Assembly: GCA_016630905.1 (NCBI GenBank)
Contig: WBMQ01000003.1
Location: 2,542,001 to 2,606,000 of the forward strand
DNA length: 64,000 nt
Direction of reading: 5' to 3'
DNA from: Capillidium heterosporum
Lineage: Eukaryota; Entomophthoromycota; Entomophthoromycetes; Entomophthorales; Capillidiaceae
In this document: positions 34,830 to 45,679 of the stretch, in pieces
How the letters are laid out: each line of letters begins with the position of its first letter
Numbering within the stretch: the first letter of the stretch is position 1
The notes under the pieces: generated by a model
Databases searched by the model: none
What the model was told of the DNA's origin: nothing
What the model saw: the letters and a program-made list of their open reading frames with translations, nothing else
Made by a program: the position numbers and the translations under genes

Positions 34830-36352
34830 CTACTGGACGTTCATGTTGATGCCGCTCATTGAGGTGGGGATGGACTGGTTGTTGAAGAAGTAGTTGTTGG
34901 AGTCGAATTTGGCCTTGATATCAACCAGCTTAGGAAGGTTGTTGCCGTAGAAACGCACCAAACTGTTATCCAAATCCTCATCGATGTAGTTAAAGTAGGC
35001 TTCACTGTTGACGATCTTGCCCTTCCTCAATCCGGCTTCGAAGGCGTTGATCCAAGGCTTTCCAGCCTCACCTTGAGCCAAAGTATCGGCCTGGTTTACC
35101 AATTGGAGAGAGTACAGGTTGGTTTGGCGATGAGAGAAGGCAGTCTCCGAGTTGCCCTTGTTGTCCAAGGCACCGCCCTGCAAATCCATAAGCATGTAGC
35201 CTTTCTGAGGCATGTTGTCAAACAGCTTCTTGTAAGCTTCGATCTGCTTGTCGTCCAAGCGCTTGGAGATGTAGAAGGACTTGGCTTTGAAGTAAAAGGG
35301 GGTGTGGATGTGGGAGTTTACGCTGGGGATTTCGTCGATGCTCTTGAGCTGGTCCAGCTCGCCGAATTGGACAACCATCTCAATGAAAGTCATCTGCTGC
35401 TTGTAGTTGTCCTTGCTGAAGTTGGCGGGGAAGTGCTTGACTATTTCTTCAGCGTAGCGGTCGTTTTCAGCCTCGGACTGACTCTTGGATAACGGATGAG
35501 ATGGTAAGGCCTTCATACTTGTTGGCACGGAAGACGGAGGTGACGCTGCTTCGAGGGTGGGCGATGGCCCACTCCTGCCAGGCCTTGTAAACTTCGGTGA
35601 ACTGTTCGAAGGGGTACTTTAGGGTTAAACGTTGGACTTTGGTGCTGGCGTCGAAGGCTTGGAGCTTGAACTTGGTAACAATACCAAAGTTTCCGGTACC
35701 GGCACCACGCAGAGCCCAGAACAGTTCCTTGTTCTGGTTTTCGTTCAAGGTCATGACTTCACCCTTGACGTTGACCATCTCCAGTTCGATAACGCGGTCA
35801 ATCATAAAGCCATACTTACGGGAGGAGAAACCGTATCCGCCACCTAGGGTATGGCCAGAAATTCCGACGGTTGGGCAACTGCCAGCGGGGATACCGTACT
35901 GACCAGCCTTCCATAGCTTGTAATAGGCGTGACCTAGAAGAGTACCGGATCCGAATTCGGCTACCAAGGTCTTGGGATCAACTTTGAAGGAGTTGACATC
36001 GACGAGATCAATGACAACGTGGGTGTTCGAGTTGAGGGAAGTATTTTTCGTACGAGTGACCACCGCTCCTTGGTACGACCGAGACGTTGCTCTGGGTACC
36101 ACAGATGATGCTGGACTGGATGTCCTTGGTTCCTTGGACTCTAATGTAACCGCGGGGATCGATCTTCTTTTTCAGGTTCCACTGGTGGTTGTGCCACTTG
36201 TACTGCTCACTACTTTGATCCATCACGATGTTCTTCTGGTCGACACCTCTGGAGGCTAGACAGCTGCTGAAGTCGTCGTACTTGTCGGCTAGCACACCGG
36301 ATACGAAAGAGAGAACTACTAAAGGGATTGTGGCTTTCAAGGAGAATGTCAT
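34830..36352 (-). CDS. Secreted BBE-family FAD-linked oxidase, left-arm copy (L), two frame breaks
   Basis: Sister of the intact genes at 10415 and 48359. It is readable in three open pieces (36352-36008, 36102-35467, 35528-34830). The signal peptide, His99 in GGHSYEK, Cys159 in GSCPTVG and the C-terminal NNQSIP motif are all present. The two breaks are single extra bases, at 36040-36041 and 35478-35479. At the first, coding ATA-CT-TCC stands where copy C1 has C and the right-arm copy has T. At the second, GTC-AG-TCC stands where C1 has A and the right arm has G. Each extra base is thus the second member of a pair of variants known from sister copies, which points to a consensus error rather than true loss. 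Where C1 and the right arm differ at other sites, this copy agrees with C1. Confidence 0.85.
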
Positions 36353-36416
36353 TCTAGCTATTAAAGTCTGTTTTCTAATGTTGCTTGATATCTACTTTTC
36401 AACTCAAGCCTTTGCC

Positions 36417-36423
36417 TTTTATA
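36417..36423 (-). promoter_or_regulatory. TATA box of the left-arm BBE gene
   Basis: TATAAAA on the minus strand, 65 nt upstream of the start codon at 36352, as in the sister copies. Confidence 0.55.
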
Positions 36424-36449
36424 CGTTTTTCCTCACCACGTTTTAGCAA

Positions 36450-38140
36450 AAGGCGACAGTACTTTAATACGACGTAGATCTTCAAGTTATTTTTAAAAGT
36501 GCTTCGTCGTAATCAGTACAATATATTCCTTTACTAAACTAAATCTGATTTAAATTCTTGAGATTGTGATAAACAACTTCAGTAGCAATAACCCGTATTT
36601 ACCTGATAAGATACAAAAGACACGGTATTTGAGGGTCTTACTACCACGAAACTTTAGTTTTGGTGGAATCGAAATTTGGGCTGGAAATTCCCAAGTTTAG
36701 CTTTTGGCTCATCCTCAAGAATTCCAAGAATAATTCTAATTAGCATTATACCATCTATAGCAAAATATTGCAATTTAATTTCGCTACGATCATATTTCAA
36801 CAACTAAGTCTATTTCGTATTGTTAAGGTTAAGTTTACGCGAGATTTCTAATCCAACGTCAGTTACCTGAAGAATAGCCCCACATCAATTTATCCTGGAG
36901 GTTTTCATATTGTGAATTCCAGCAAGAAACTTGAAATTTTAACCAAATTAGGCTTTCCGAGCCTAACGGGACTTTAGTATCAGATATATCTTAAAGAAAT
37001 AGCGAGCTCTGTATTTTTGATGACTCTATTAAACTACTTAATCTTAATACTATTGAGTTAAATACCACTATGCTCGTATTTGATTAAGAGTTGATGGGTA
37101 CTATTAATATGCCTGAAATTGGCTATTTCCGTCTTATCCAAAATTCTTGTTGAAGAATAGTGACTATCGTATCAAATATTGCAATTATAAAACTTGTGTT
37201 GGGAAATATACTTTTTGTCTAGATCGCTTGCAATTTATTGATGATGATTTACTATGTGTTTCTGGGTATCCTATATTCGATGATTTAATTTTATAGAAGC
37301 TGCTATTTACTCTATACATTTTAACCAAGTTGTAGTTCGCTTGTATTTATAGCAATGAAGTCTAGTTCACAAATCTATTTCATACATATATTTAAACTTC
37401 AATTAATAGCTAGAGTGTTTTGAGTAGACATCCAGGATATTTATTAGGGAGCATCTGGTGTTTAATGACTTTTGATGCTTTTAGCAATATATTAACACTT
37501 ATAAATCTATTTTAATAGTATGTAAACTTAATATTTATTCCTTATAAAATTGAAATATTATGAGAAGCCGATTTTAGTGACATATTATTATAAGCTTTCA
37601 TAACTAAATGACATCGATAAAATTTGCGAGCTGTAGTTTAAGCCTTCCTTTACATACTTTGGGCTTATTACTATTAAGTATATAGAAATTATAAAGTTTT
37701 TCATTTATGAAAGATTTTAATGCTACCTATATCCATCCAATCTAACTGGATTTTACTATCTACATTACCCAAAATCGGTATGGGCTAAGAGGTACAGAAT
37801 TTTATTCAGTACTTTTTACATACAAATTGAATTTAAAAATCGGCAGTGTGTAAGTTGGCTTGAGAATTAATAGCAAAGCAGTCTATTCTAAATTAGTTTG
37901 ATGATAGGTACGTTCCAATTGAAGATGTAATCAGTTTCAGGTGGACTCAATATATTAATTATACTTATAGATCCATGCCGTTTACACAATACTTTTCCAA
38001 ATGTTCAAATATATATGTACTTAATATGGTTTAATTTTAAAAAACTTCTAAAAATTAAATACATTAATAAAACAGCATACTAGATATAAGATATAATATT
38101 TATTTCTTGTCAAAGTAATCGTAAACTAAAGTATCTTAAC
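36450..38140. other. Arm intergenic DNA
   Basis: About 1.7 kb with no supported gene, mirrored at 46565-48260. One small arm difference lies near 37490 (right arm longer by about 5 nt in a TA-rich run), and two more lie near 37545 and 37795, where the left arm has extra bases. Confidence 0.5.
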
Positions 38141-38146
38141 AAACAC

Positions 38147-38383
38147 TCATTGATTGTTACAGTAAGCTCGGTTTGGATTCATATAGTTACGTCTTTCTAG
38201 CCTACTATTACAAGGCTTGACTTTGGTGAACTTGAACGTCTTCATCTCATTAAGTTGTTCAGTTTTAACAGTATTCCCAGAGAAATCATCGACTTTCTCT
38301 TTAAATTGGATATCGTAGGGCTTAGAATGGACTGCTAAGGTTAAAAGGATTGCGATGAAGACTTTGTAATTACTGAACTTCAT
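38147..38383 (-). CDS. Small secreted peptide, left-arm copy
   Basis: A 78-aa protein identical to the one at 46325-46561. A Lys-containing start and a hydrophobic core (VFIAILLTLAVHS) form a signal peptide of about 20 residues. The mature part is about 58 residues, charged, with Cys near positions 58 and 75 that could form one disulfide. No known family. The start codon is supported by the signal peptide and by a TATAAATATAAA-like run about 40-50 nt upstream. It lies 0.65 kb from the 3' end of the 504-aa oxidase and could be a secreted effector, cell-wall or signalling peptide. Confidence 0.6.
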   Translation of the reverse strand: MKFSNYKVFIAILLTLAVHSKPYDIQFKEKVDDFSGNTVKTEQLNEMKTFKFTKVKPCNSRLERRNYMNPNRAYCNNQ

Positions 38384-39028
38384 TTTTTGTATAAATATTT
38401 TGATGTTGAATTTCTACTTGTTTATATTTATATTAAATTTCTTAACAAAAAATTAGAGGCTTTATTTGGAGGGTATAATCAATCTCTACTATTTGTTTTC
38501 ACTTACTAGAGTTTCTTGTAGTTTTTAGCGAATTAAAAGTAGTTCACAATAAGTATAACAATCGACAACCATTTTACTATTTACAAAGCAGCATTAAAAA
38601 TAGTGCCACCGAGCCTGTTTAAAATTATCGAATTAAATAGTAATAAAGGTTTCAAGTTATGTGAAAGATATTACTACTAAACATACTTCACATTCAAGAT
38701 AGCATTATTAACTTTCCTGAATATAAATGTGATTGTAGCCAAGTACTGCAGAACCACATCCAAGAAATAATGGTGCAATCCTTAATATGCGAAGTAGGTT
38801 CCTTGAGCTTAGTAATTATACTCAAATAGCTTAGCTACTATATATTTCCCGGCTTTTAAAGGTTTCGAAAGTCTAGTTGCAGCTTAGTTTCATCCATATA
38901 GCCAAACTTTATACTAACAGTGTACTTAGTATTATAGCATGATTCACTTCTTATCATCATTAAATATACAAAATAAGAATCATATTTAAATATAGTATTA
39001 TTTTATTAGTAAAAAACTAGAAATCAAC

Positions 39029-40543
39029 TTATTCGATATCCATCTTGATACCAGCCATAGAAATGGGGATGGACTGGTTGTTGGCGAAGTAGTTTTTGGG
39101 GTCATAGGTAGCTTTGATGTCGATCAACTTTTGCAAATTGTTACCGTAGAACCTTACCATACTGTTGTCCAGATCCTCGTCGATGTAGTTGTAGTAAGCT
39201 TCCCTATTGATAATCTTATTGCTGCGTAGGCCATTTTCGAACTTGGTCAACCAAGGGAAGCCGGCGTTACCTTCAGCTAAAGTATTACCTTCGAGGGCTA
39301 ACTGTAAGGAGTACAAGTTTGTATTACGGTGACTGAAGGCAGTTTCAGAGTTACCTTTGTTATCTAAGGCACCACCCTGTAAGTCCATAAGTAGGTAGCC
39401 ACCATTGGGTGAGTTCACAAACAGCTGCTTGAAGGCCTCAATCTGAACATCGTCTAAGCGTTTGGAGATGTAAAAGGACTTGGCCTTGAAGTAGAAGGGG
39501 CTATGGATGTGGGAGTTAATGGTAGGAATATCATCGATACTCTTCAAGTTCAAGTTGCCAAAGTAAACGACCATGTCGATAAAACTCATCTGTTCCTTGT
39601 AGTTATTACGATCGAAGTTCTGGGGGAAGTGCTTGGTGATCTCTTCGGCATACTTGTCATTCTCCGCCTCTGATCCAGTTTGAATGATGGAGGAGATGGT
39701 AATACCACCTTTACTGGCATTCAAAACGGAAGTTACAGAGCTTTGGGGACCAGAGATGGCCCACTCCTGCCAGGCCTTGTAGACGGCATTGAAGCTCTGG
39801 AAGGGATACTTTAAAGTTAAACGTTGGACTTTGGTACTGGCATCAAAGGCTTGGAGCTTGAACTTGGTGACGATTCCGTAGCTACCGGCACCAGCACCAC
39901 GCAGGGCCCAGAATAGCTCCTTGTTCTGGTTTTCGTTCAAAGTCATGACTTCACCCTTGACGTTGACCATCTCCAGTTCGATAACGCGGTCAATCATGAA
40001 GCCATACTTACGGGAGGAGAAACCGTATCCGCCACCTAGAGTATGACCAGCGATTCCTACGGTTGGGCAACTACCAGCTGGGATACCAAACTTACCGGCC
40101 TTCCATAGCTTGTAATAGGCGTGACCTAGAAGAGTACCGGATCCGAATTCAGCAACCAGAGTCTTGTTATCGACTTTGAAGGAGTTGACATCGACGAGGT
40201 CAATTACAACATGCTTGTCAGAGTTAAGAGAGTACTTCTCGTAGGAGTGGCCACCACTTCTTGGTACAACTGGGACATCGTTCTGGGTACCACAAATAAC
40301 GCTGGATTGAACGTCCTTAGTTCCCTGGACTCTAACAAACCCACGAGGGCGGATCGGCTTACGTAGGTTCCATTGGTGATTGTGCCACTCGTACTCTTTG
40401 CTAAGCTGGTCCAGGATAACGTGTTTAGCATCGACACCTCTTGAGACTAAGCACTTGCTAAAGTCATCGTACTTATCGGCCAGTACGCCAGATGTGAGGG
40501 ATAGGAGAGCTAGTGGAATAGCTGCTTTTATTGAGAATGTCAT
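39029..40543 (-). CDS. Secreted BBE-family FAD-linked oxidase, 504-aa type, left arm
   Basis: Intronless and intact. The signal peptide (residues 1-22) ends LSLTSGVLA; His99 in PRSGGHSYEKY and Cys159 in AGSCPTVGIAGHTLGGG are the covalent FAD residues. The C terminus has YYNYIDEDLDNSMVRFYGNN and FANNQSIP. It matches its partner at 44165-45679 except for isolated changes, for example Gly for Ser in the WAIS-PQSS segment. It differs clearly from the 506-aa type over the N terminus and the 270-420 region, yet is almost identical to it over part of the FAD domain (see findings). Substrate unknown. Confidence 0.93.
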   Translation of the reverse strand: MTFSIKAAIPLALLSLTSGVLADKYDDFSKCLVSRGVDAKHVILDQLSKEYEWHNHQWNLRKPIRPRGFVRVQGTKDVQSSVICGTQNDVPVVPRSGGHSYEKYSLNSDKHVVIDLVDVNSFKVDNKTLVAEFGSGTLLGHAYYKLWKAGKFGIPAGSCPTVGIAGHTLGGGYGFSSRKYGFMIDRVIELEMVNVKGEVMTLNENQNKELFWALRGAGAGSYGIVTKFKLQAFDASTKVQRLTLKYPFQSFNAVYKAWQEWAISGPQSSVTSVLNASKGGITISSIIQTGSEAENDKYAEEITKHFPQNFDRNNYKEQMSFIDMVVYFGNLNLKSIDDIPTINSHIHSPFYFKAKSFYISKRLDDVQIEAFKQLFVNSPNGGYLLMDLQGGALDNKGNSETAFSHRNTNLYSLQLALEGNTLAEGNAGFPWLTKFENGLRSNKIINREAYYNYIDEDLDNSMVRFYGNNLQKLIDIKATYDPKNYFANNQSIPISMAGIKMDIE

Positions 40544-40609
40544 TTGGATTATTAGCTATTTGCAACTCTAAAGTTTGGTAATATGTAAATTTTAGGTCTA
40601 GGGCCTTGT

Positions 40610-40617
40610 TATTTATA
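40610..40617 (-). promoter_or_regulatory. TATA box of the left-arm 504-aa oxidase gene
   Basis: TATAAATA on the minus strand, about 67-74 nt upstream of the start codon at 40543. Mirrored at 44091-44098. Confidence 0.5.
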
Positions 40618-40927
40618 CATTTTTTGTAAAATAAACACTAGAGTATTACCTCGCTTCTATTAAAAGTAGTAACTTAGACTCTCTCTCCTTCATATCTTTG
40701 ATATAGGCCGTACCCTATCGTTCTAGTCCTTTGCAATTATATTCTTTAGACCTGTATAACCTACATTCATTTTTAGTCTACACAAGTACCTTGAAAGTTT
40801 TGTATAGGGTTTGTGGGTTTCGCACCTTGAAAATCTTATTTAATGATTTTTATTGAGGTGACGTGCTCTATTTACCTTAAGTTTAGCTAAATCCAAATTC
40901 AGATTAGCATTCTACTATTTATGGCAA

Positions 40928-41236
40928 TTATATAAACCTGAGATAAAAATAGGTTAAGTTAATTGGATTAAGTTGAGTCATAACAGTAAATGGCACTTTG
41001 ACTTTGATGAAAATTTGAATCTTATTGGTTAGAGAAAGTCCCGTAAGGCTATTCCTAAACACGTGCTCAACCGCACTTAGTTGAAAGTTAAAGTACAATT
41101 CCTTATCACTATGTTCTTGAAGGCCAGAGCCCAAGTACTCCATTTCATAATGGGATAAGTGAAGTGGAAGCTCAACAGTATTAACGGAAGCTTGCCCTTG
41201 AACAGAAGTACAGCTATTGAAGAGGAGTTTCTTCAT
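40928..41236 (-). CDS. Hypothetical 102-aa protein, left arm
   Basis: Starts MKKLLFNSCTSVQGQASVN and is identical to its mirror at 43472-43780. No signal peptide or clear domain. It has alternating hydrophobic/polar strands (ELYFNFQLSAV, KIQIFIKVKVPFTVM) that suggest a beta-rich fold. It lies 385 nt upstream of the oxidase gene in the same orientation. It may be a real small gene or part of a larger decayed one. Perfect identity of the arms here does not prove selection, because the non-coding DNA is just as conserved. Confidence 0.45.
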   Translation of the reverse strand: MKKLLFNSCTSVQGQASVNTVELPLHLSHYEMEYLGSGLQEHSDKELYFNFQLSAVEHVFRNSLTGLSLTNKIQIFIKVKVPFTVMTQLNPINLTYFYLRFI

Positions 41237-41239
41237 TGA

Positions 41240-42190
41240 TAAGTATTGATTTCAAGAATATTAAATCTAAACTTAAGGAGGTTTAACTGATGGTTTCCTA
41301 TTAAAAATGTGTATAATATTGTGAGAGGTTGAAAATATAGCCCTCACTAACTTATGAAAAATTGATAACCTATCTAACTTTCCTATATTTTTAAACTAGC
41401 CTAAAACTGCTTTCCATTGAAGGAATCATTACACCAACTCAGCTTGAAATGAGTCAATGTTCAGATTTACAGAAGTAGATTGCTGAAGAACAGTGGATTC
41501 GCCTATCAAATATATCAATATTTATTAATTTAAGTGGAAAAGTCGCTTTTGGATTAATAATGTACCGCAGTATTATATTTTTGTATGACGAACCTTTAGA
41601 TAGTGTAGGTCTGGAACTGCGACGCTATACACTGTGTATTGGCAATATAAACACACAAGCAAATATGAGTTTTCCTATATGTGGTGGAAAAACTTTGTTA
41701 GGAATTCGAGTTAATTAGGATTAAATAGTTTTTTTGGTAAATACGTAGCTACTTAGTCTTATATGTAGAGCAATACATAATTTATAAATAAATTGATAAT
41801 TAATCAATTGACAGTCTATTTAATAAGAAATGTACTAGGTTTAATGGTGTTTCATTCTATTTCTAAATAGATTCCATATTATTAATAGATACCTAAACAA
41901 ACATGCAAAGTTTTGTAAATTACTTAAACGTGCATTATGTATTTAATACTCTATTGTATATAAGCCTATATTTGCAGAATAGCTTTAAAATTCTATAAAA
42001 ACCATACCAATTTGTAGAAATTACTTTGCTACAAAGCTACTCAGTAGCTGTATAATAGATTGAGAAATATACTAACCACTTAATTAGTATAGTTTCCAAC
42101 TAACACTTTACAAATATATCTTAATTCCCAACCATCTATATGAACTATACCAACAACTTCCCCTATTCGATGGCCTTTGGATTCTGTATA
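41240..42190. other. Inner arm, non-coding
   Basis: AT-rich, no supported gene; mirrored at 42518-43470. At about 41632 the left arm reads ACACTGTG where the right arm reads ACATGTG (as complement): one extra base forming a CT pair. Confidence 0.5.
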
Positions 42191-42191
42191 G

Positions 42192-42517
42192 AACTTTTCA
42201 TTTACTTCAGTAAGTCCTGAGAGCCGATTCTTGGCATTTTGTAACCTCAAAATTGAAGCATATTGGAACTACAAATACTTCAATTTCAAAACCATAGGTA
42301 TATCTTGAGGTTTAGTAATTAAATTTTGATAAAATAAGGTTTATTTCGCATAGCTTTTATATACCTATAATTTTACAAAATTTTAAGTTAATTGAAGCAT
42401 TTTTATATTTCTGATTTACCATGTCTACGTGTACAACTTTTCTAAAATTTTAAACTAACCATTGTTCTATAAATTATATATAAATGTTATAATACCATGT
42501 AATTTTCACAATTGGTA
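42192..42517. other. Unpaired spacer at the palindrome centre
   Basis: 326 nt between the two arms, not self-complementary as far as I can see and AT-rich. The left arm ends at ...GGATTCTGTATAG and the right arm begins with the complement CTATACAGAATCC. No gene seen. Confidence 0.85.
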
Positions 42518-43471
42518 CTATACAGAATCCAAAGGCCATCGAATAGGGGAAGTTGTTGGTATAGTTCATATAGATGGTTGGGAATTAAGATATATTTGTA
42601 AAGTGTTAGTTGGAAACTATACTAATTAAGTGGTTAGTATATTTCTCAATCTATTATACAGCTACTGAGTAGCTTTGTAGCAAAGTAATTTCTACAAATT
42701 GGTATGGTTTTTATAGAATTTTAAAGCTATTCTGCAAATATAGGCTTATATACAATAGAGTATTAAATACATAATGCACGTTTAAGTAATTTACAAAACT
42801 TTGCATGTTTGTTTAGGTATCTATTAATAATATGGAATCTATTTAGAAATAGAATGAAACACCATTAAACCTAGTACATTTCTTATTAAATAGACTGTCA
42901 ATTGATTAATTATCAATTTATTTATAAATTATGTATTGCTCTACATATAAGACTAAGTAGCTACGTATTTACCAAAAAAACTATTTAATCCTAATTAACT
43001 CGAATTCCTAACAAAGTTTTTCCACCACATATAGGAAAACTCATATTTGCTTGTGTGTTTATATTGCCAATACACATGTATAGCGTCGCAGTTCCAGACC
43101 TACACTATCTAAAGGTTCGTCATACAAAAATATAATACTGCGGTACATTATTAATCCAAAAGCGACTTTTCCACTTAAATTAATAAATATTGATATATTT
43201 GATAGGCGAATCCACTGTTCTTCAGCAATCTACTTCTGTAAATCTAAACATTGACTCATTTCAAGCTGAGTTGGTGTAATGATTCCTTCAATGGAAAGCA
43301 GTTTTAGGCTAGTTTAAAAATATAGGAAAGTTAGATAGGTTATCAATTTTTCATAAGTTAGTGAGGGCTATATTTTCAACCTCTCACAATATTATACACA
43401 TTTTTAATAGGAAACCATCAGTTAAACCTCCTTAAGTTTAGATTTAATATTCTTGAAATCAATACTTATCA

Positions 43472-43780
43472 ATGAAGAAACTCCTCTTCAATAGCTGTAC
43501 TTCTGTTCAAGGGCAAGCTTCCGTTAATACTGTTGAGCTTCCACTTCACTTATCCCATTATGAAATGGAGTACTTGGGCTCTGGCCTTCAAGAACATAGT
43601 GATAAGGAATTGTACTTTAACTTTCAACTAAGTGCGGTTGAGCACGTGTTTAGGAATAGCCTTACGGGACTTTCTCTAACCAATAAGATTCAAATTTTCA
43701 TCAAAGTCAAAGTGCCATTTACTGTTATGACTCAACTTAATCCAATTAACTTAACCTATTTTTATCTCAGGTTTATATAA
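43472..43780 (+). CDS. Hypothetical 102-aa protein, right arm
   Basis: Identical to the product of 40928-41236. It ends NLTYFYLRFI. No known domain. It lies 385 nt upstream of the oxidase gene on the same strand. Confidence 0.45.
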   Translation: MKKLLFNSCTSVQGQASVNTVELPLHLSHYEMEYLGSGLQEHSDKELYFNFQLSAVEHVFRNSLTGLSLTNKIQIFIKVKVPFTVMTQLNPINLTYFYLRFI

Positions 43781-44090
43781 TTGCCATAAATAGTAGAATG
43801 CTAATCTGAATTTGGATTTAGCTAAACTTAAGGTAAATAGAGCACGTCACCTCAATAAAAATCATTAAATAAGATTTTCAAGGTGCGAAACCCACAAACC
43901 CTATACAAAACTTTCAAGGTACCTGTGTAGACTAAAAATGAATGTAGGTTATACAGGTCTAAAGAATATAATCGCAAAGGACTAGAACGATGGGGTACGG
44001 CCTATATCAAAGATATGAAGGAGAGAGAGTCTAAGTTACTACTTTTAATAGAAGCGAGGTAATACTCTAGTGTTTATTTTACAAAAAATG

Positions 44091-44098
44091 TATAAATA
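44091..44098 (+). promoter_or_regulatory. TATA box
   Basis: TATAAATA, 67-74 nt upstream of the oxidase start at 44165. Confidence 0.55.
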
Positions 44099-44164
44099 AC
44101 AAGGCCCTAGACCTAAAATTTACATATTACCAAACTTTAGAGTTGCAAATAGCTAATAATCCAA

Positions 44165-45679
44165 ATGACATTCTCAATAAAAGCAGCTATTCCACTAGCT
44201 CTCCTATCCCTCACATCTGGCGTACTAGCCGATAAGTACGATGACTTCAGCAAGTGCTTAGTCTCAAGAGGTGTCGATGCTAAACACGTTATCCTGGACC
44301 AGCTTAGCAAAGAGTACGAGTGGCACAATCACCAATGGAACCTACGTAAGCCGATCCGCCCTCGTGGGTTTGTTAGAGTCCAGGGAACTAAGGACGTTCA
44401 ATCCAGCGTTATTTGTGGTACCCAGAACGATGTCCCAGTTGTACCAAGAAGTGGTGGCCACTCCTACGAGAAGTACTCTCTTAACTCTGACAAGCATGTT
44501 GTAATTGACCTCGTCGATGTCAACTCCTTCAAAGTCGATAACAAGACTCTGGTTGCTGAATTCGGATCCGGTACTCTTCTAGGTCACGCCTATTACAAGC
44601 TATGGAAGGCCGGTAAGTTTGGTATCCCAGCTGGTAGTTGCCCAACCGTAGGAATCGCTGGTCATACTCTAGGTGGCGGATACGGTTTCTCCTCCCGTAA
44701 GTATGGCTTCATGATTGACCGCGTTATCGAACTGGAGATGGTCAACGTCAAGGGTGAAGTCATGACTTTGAACGAAAACCAGAACAAGGAGCTATTCTGG
44801 GCCCTGCGTGGTGCTGGTGCCGGTAGCTACGGAATTGTCACCAAGTTCAAGCTCCAAGCCTTTGATGCCAGTACCAAAGTCCAACGTCTAACTTTAAAGT
44901 ATCCCTTCCAGAGCTTCAATGCCGTCTACAAGGCCTGGCAGGAGTGGGCCATCTCTAGTCCCCAAAGCTCTGTAACTTCCGTTTTGAACGCCAGTAAAGG
45001 TGGTATTACCATCTCCTCCATCATTCAAACTGGATCAGAGGCGGAGAATGACAAGTATGCCGAAGAGATCACCAAGCACTTCCCCCAGAACTTCGATCGT
45101 AATAACTACAAGGAACAGATGAGTTTTATCGACATGGTCGTTTACTTTGGCAACTTGAACTTGAAGAGTATCGATGATATTCCTACCATTAACTCCCACA
45201 TCCATAGCCCCTTCTACTTCAAGGCCAAGTCCTTTTACATCTCCAAACGCTTAGACGATGTTCAGATTGAGGCCTTCAAGCAGCTGTTTGTGAACTCACC
45301 CAATGGTGGCTACCTACTTATGGACTTACAGGGTGGTGCCTTAGATAACAAAGGTAACTCTGAGACTGCCTTCAGTCACCGTAATACAAACTTGTACTCC
45401 TTACAGTTAGCCCTCGAAGGTAATACTTTGGCTGAAGGTAACGCCGGCTTCCCTTGGTTGACCAAGTTCGAAAATGGCCTACGCAGCAATAAGATTATCA
45501 ATAGGGAAGCTTACTACAACTACATCGACGAGGATCTGGACAACAGTATGGTAAGGTTCTACGGTAACAATTTGCAAAAGTTGATCGACATCAAAGCTAC
45601 CTATGACCCCAAAAACTACTTCGCCAACAACCAGTCCATCCCCATTTCTATGGCTGGTATCAAGATGGATATCGAATAA
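44165..45679 (+). CDS. Secreted BBE-family FAD-linked oxidase, 504-aa type, right arm
   Basis: Intact, intronless partner of 39029-40543. Signal peptide, His99 and Cys159 (bicovalent FAD attachment) and the C-terminal BBE domain are all present. A central block of about 340 nt (about 44559-44902) is nearly identical to the 506-aa type gene at 48359, while the flanking coding sequence is much more diverged. This is the pattern left by gene conversion between neighbouring paralogues. Confidence 0.93.
   Translation: MTFSIKAAIPLALLSLTSGVLADKYDDFSKCLVSRGVDAKHVILDQLSKEYEWHNHQWNLRKPIRPRGFVRVQGTKDVQSSVICGTQNDVPVVPRSGGHSYEKYSLNSDKHVVIDLVDVNSFKVDNKTLVAEFGSGTLLGHAYYKLWKAGKFGIPAGSCPTVGIAGHTLGGGYGFSSRKYGFMIDRVIELEMVNVKGEVMTLNENQNKELFWALRGAGAGSYGIVTKFKLQAFDASTKVQRLTLKYPFQSFNAVYKAWQEWAISSPQSSVTSVLNASKGGITISSIIQTGSEAENDKYAEEITKHFPQNFDRNNYKEQMSFIDMVVYFGNLNLKSIDDIPTINSHIHSPFYFKAKSFYISKRLDDVQIEAFKQLFVNSPNGGYLLMDLQGGALDNKGNSETAFSHRNTNLYSLQLALEGNTLAEGNAGFPWLTKFENGLRSNKIINREAYYNYIDEDLDNSMVRFYGNNLQKLIDIKATYDPKNYFANNQSIPISMAGIKMDIE

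Larger units (their letters stand above)
34769..42191. repeat. Left arm of a giant inverted repeat
   Basis: Reverse complement of 42518-49940. Paired positions sum to about 84709 throughout (for example starts 40543/44165 and 41236/43472), shifting by a few bases where there are indels. I compared the arms at many points and saw only scattered single-base differences and short indels, in genes and intergenic DNA alike. The outer boundary is a sharp loss of similarity at the TAAGGCAAAA segment. Confidence 0.95.

Noticed and set aside
35073-35492. Long ORF opposite the oxidase genes (139-141 codons, also at 11285 and 49211)
   Set aside because: It runs antisense to conserved oxidase coding sequence and exists only because of C-ending codon bias in the real gene. 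It has no independent start context or homology, and it recurs wherever the gene recurs.
42192-42517. Palindrome as a simple read-through hairpin artefact of library adapters
   Set aside because: Such artefacts have no spacer or only adapter sequence and identical arms. Here the spacer is 326 nt of genomic-looking DNA, the arms carry base differences and the two flanks are unrelated. Other assembly errors remain possible.
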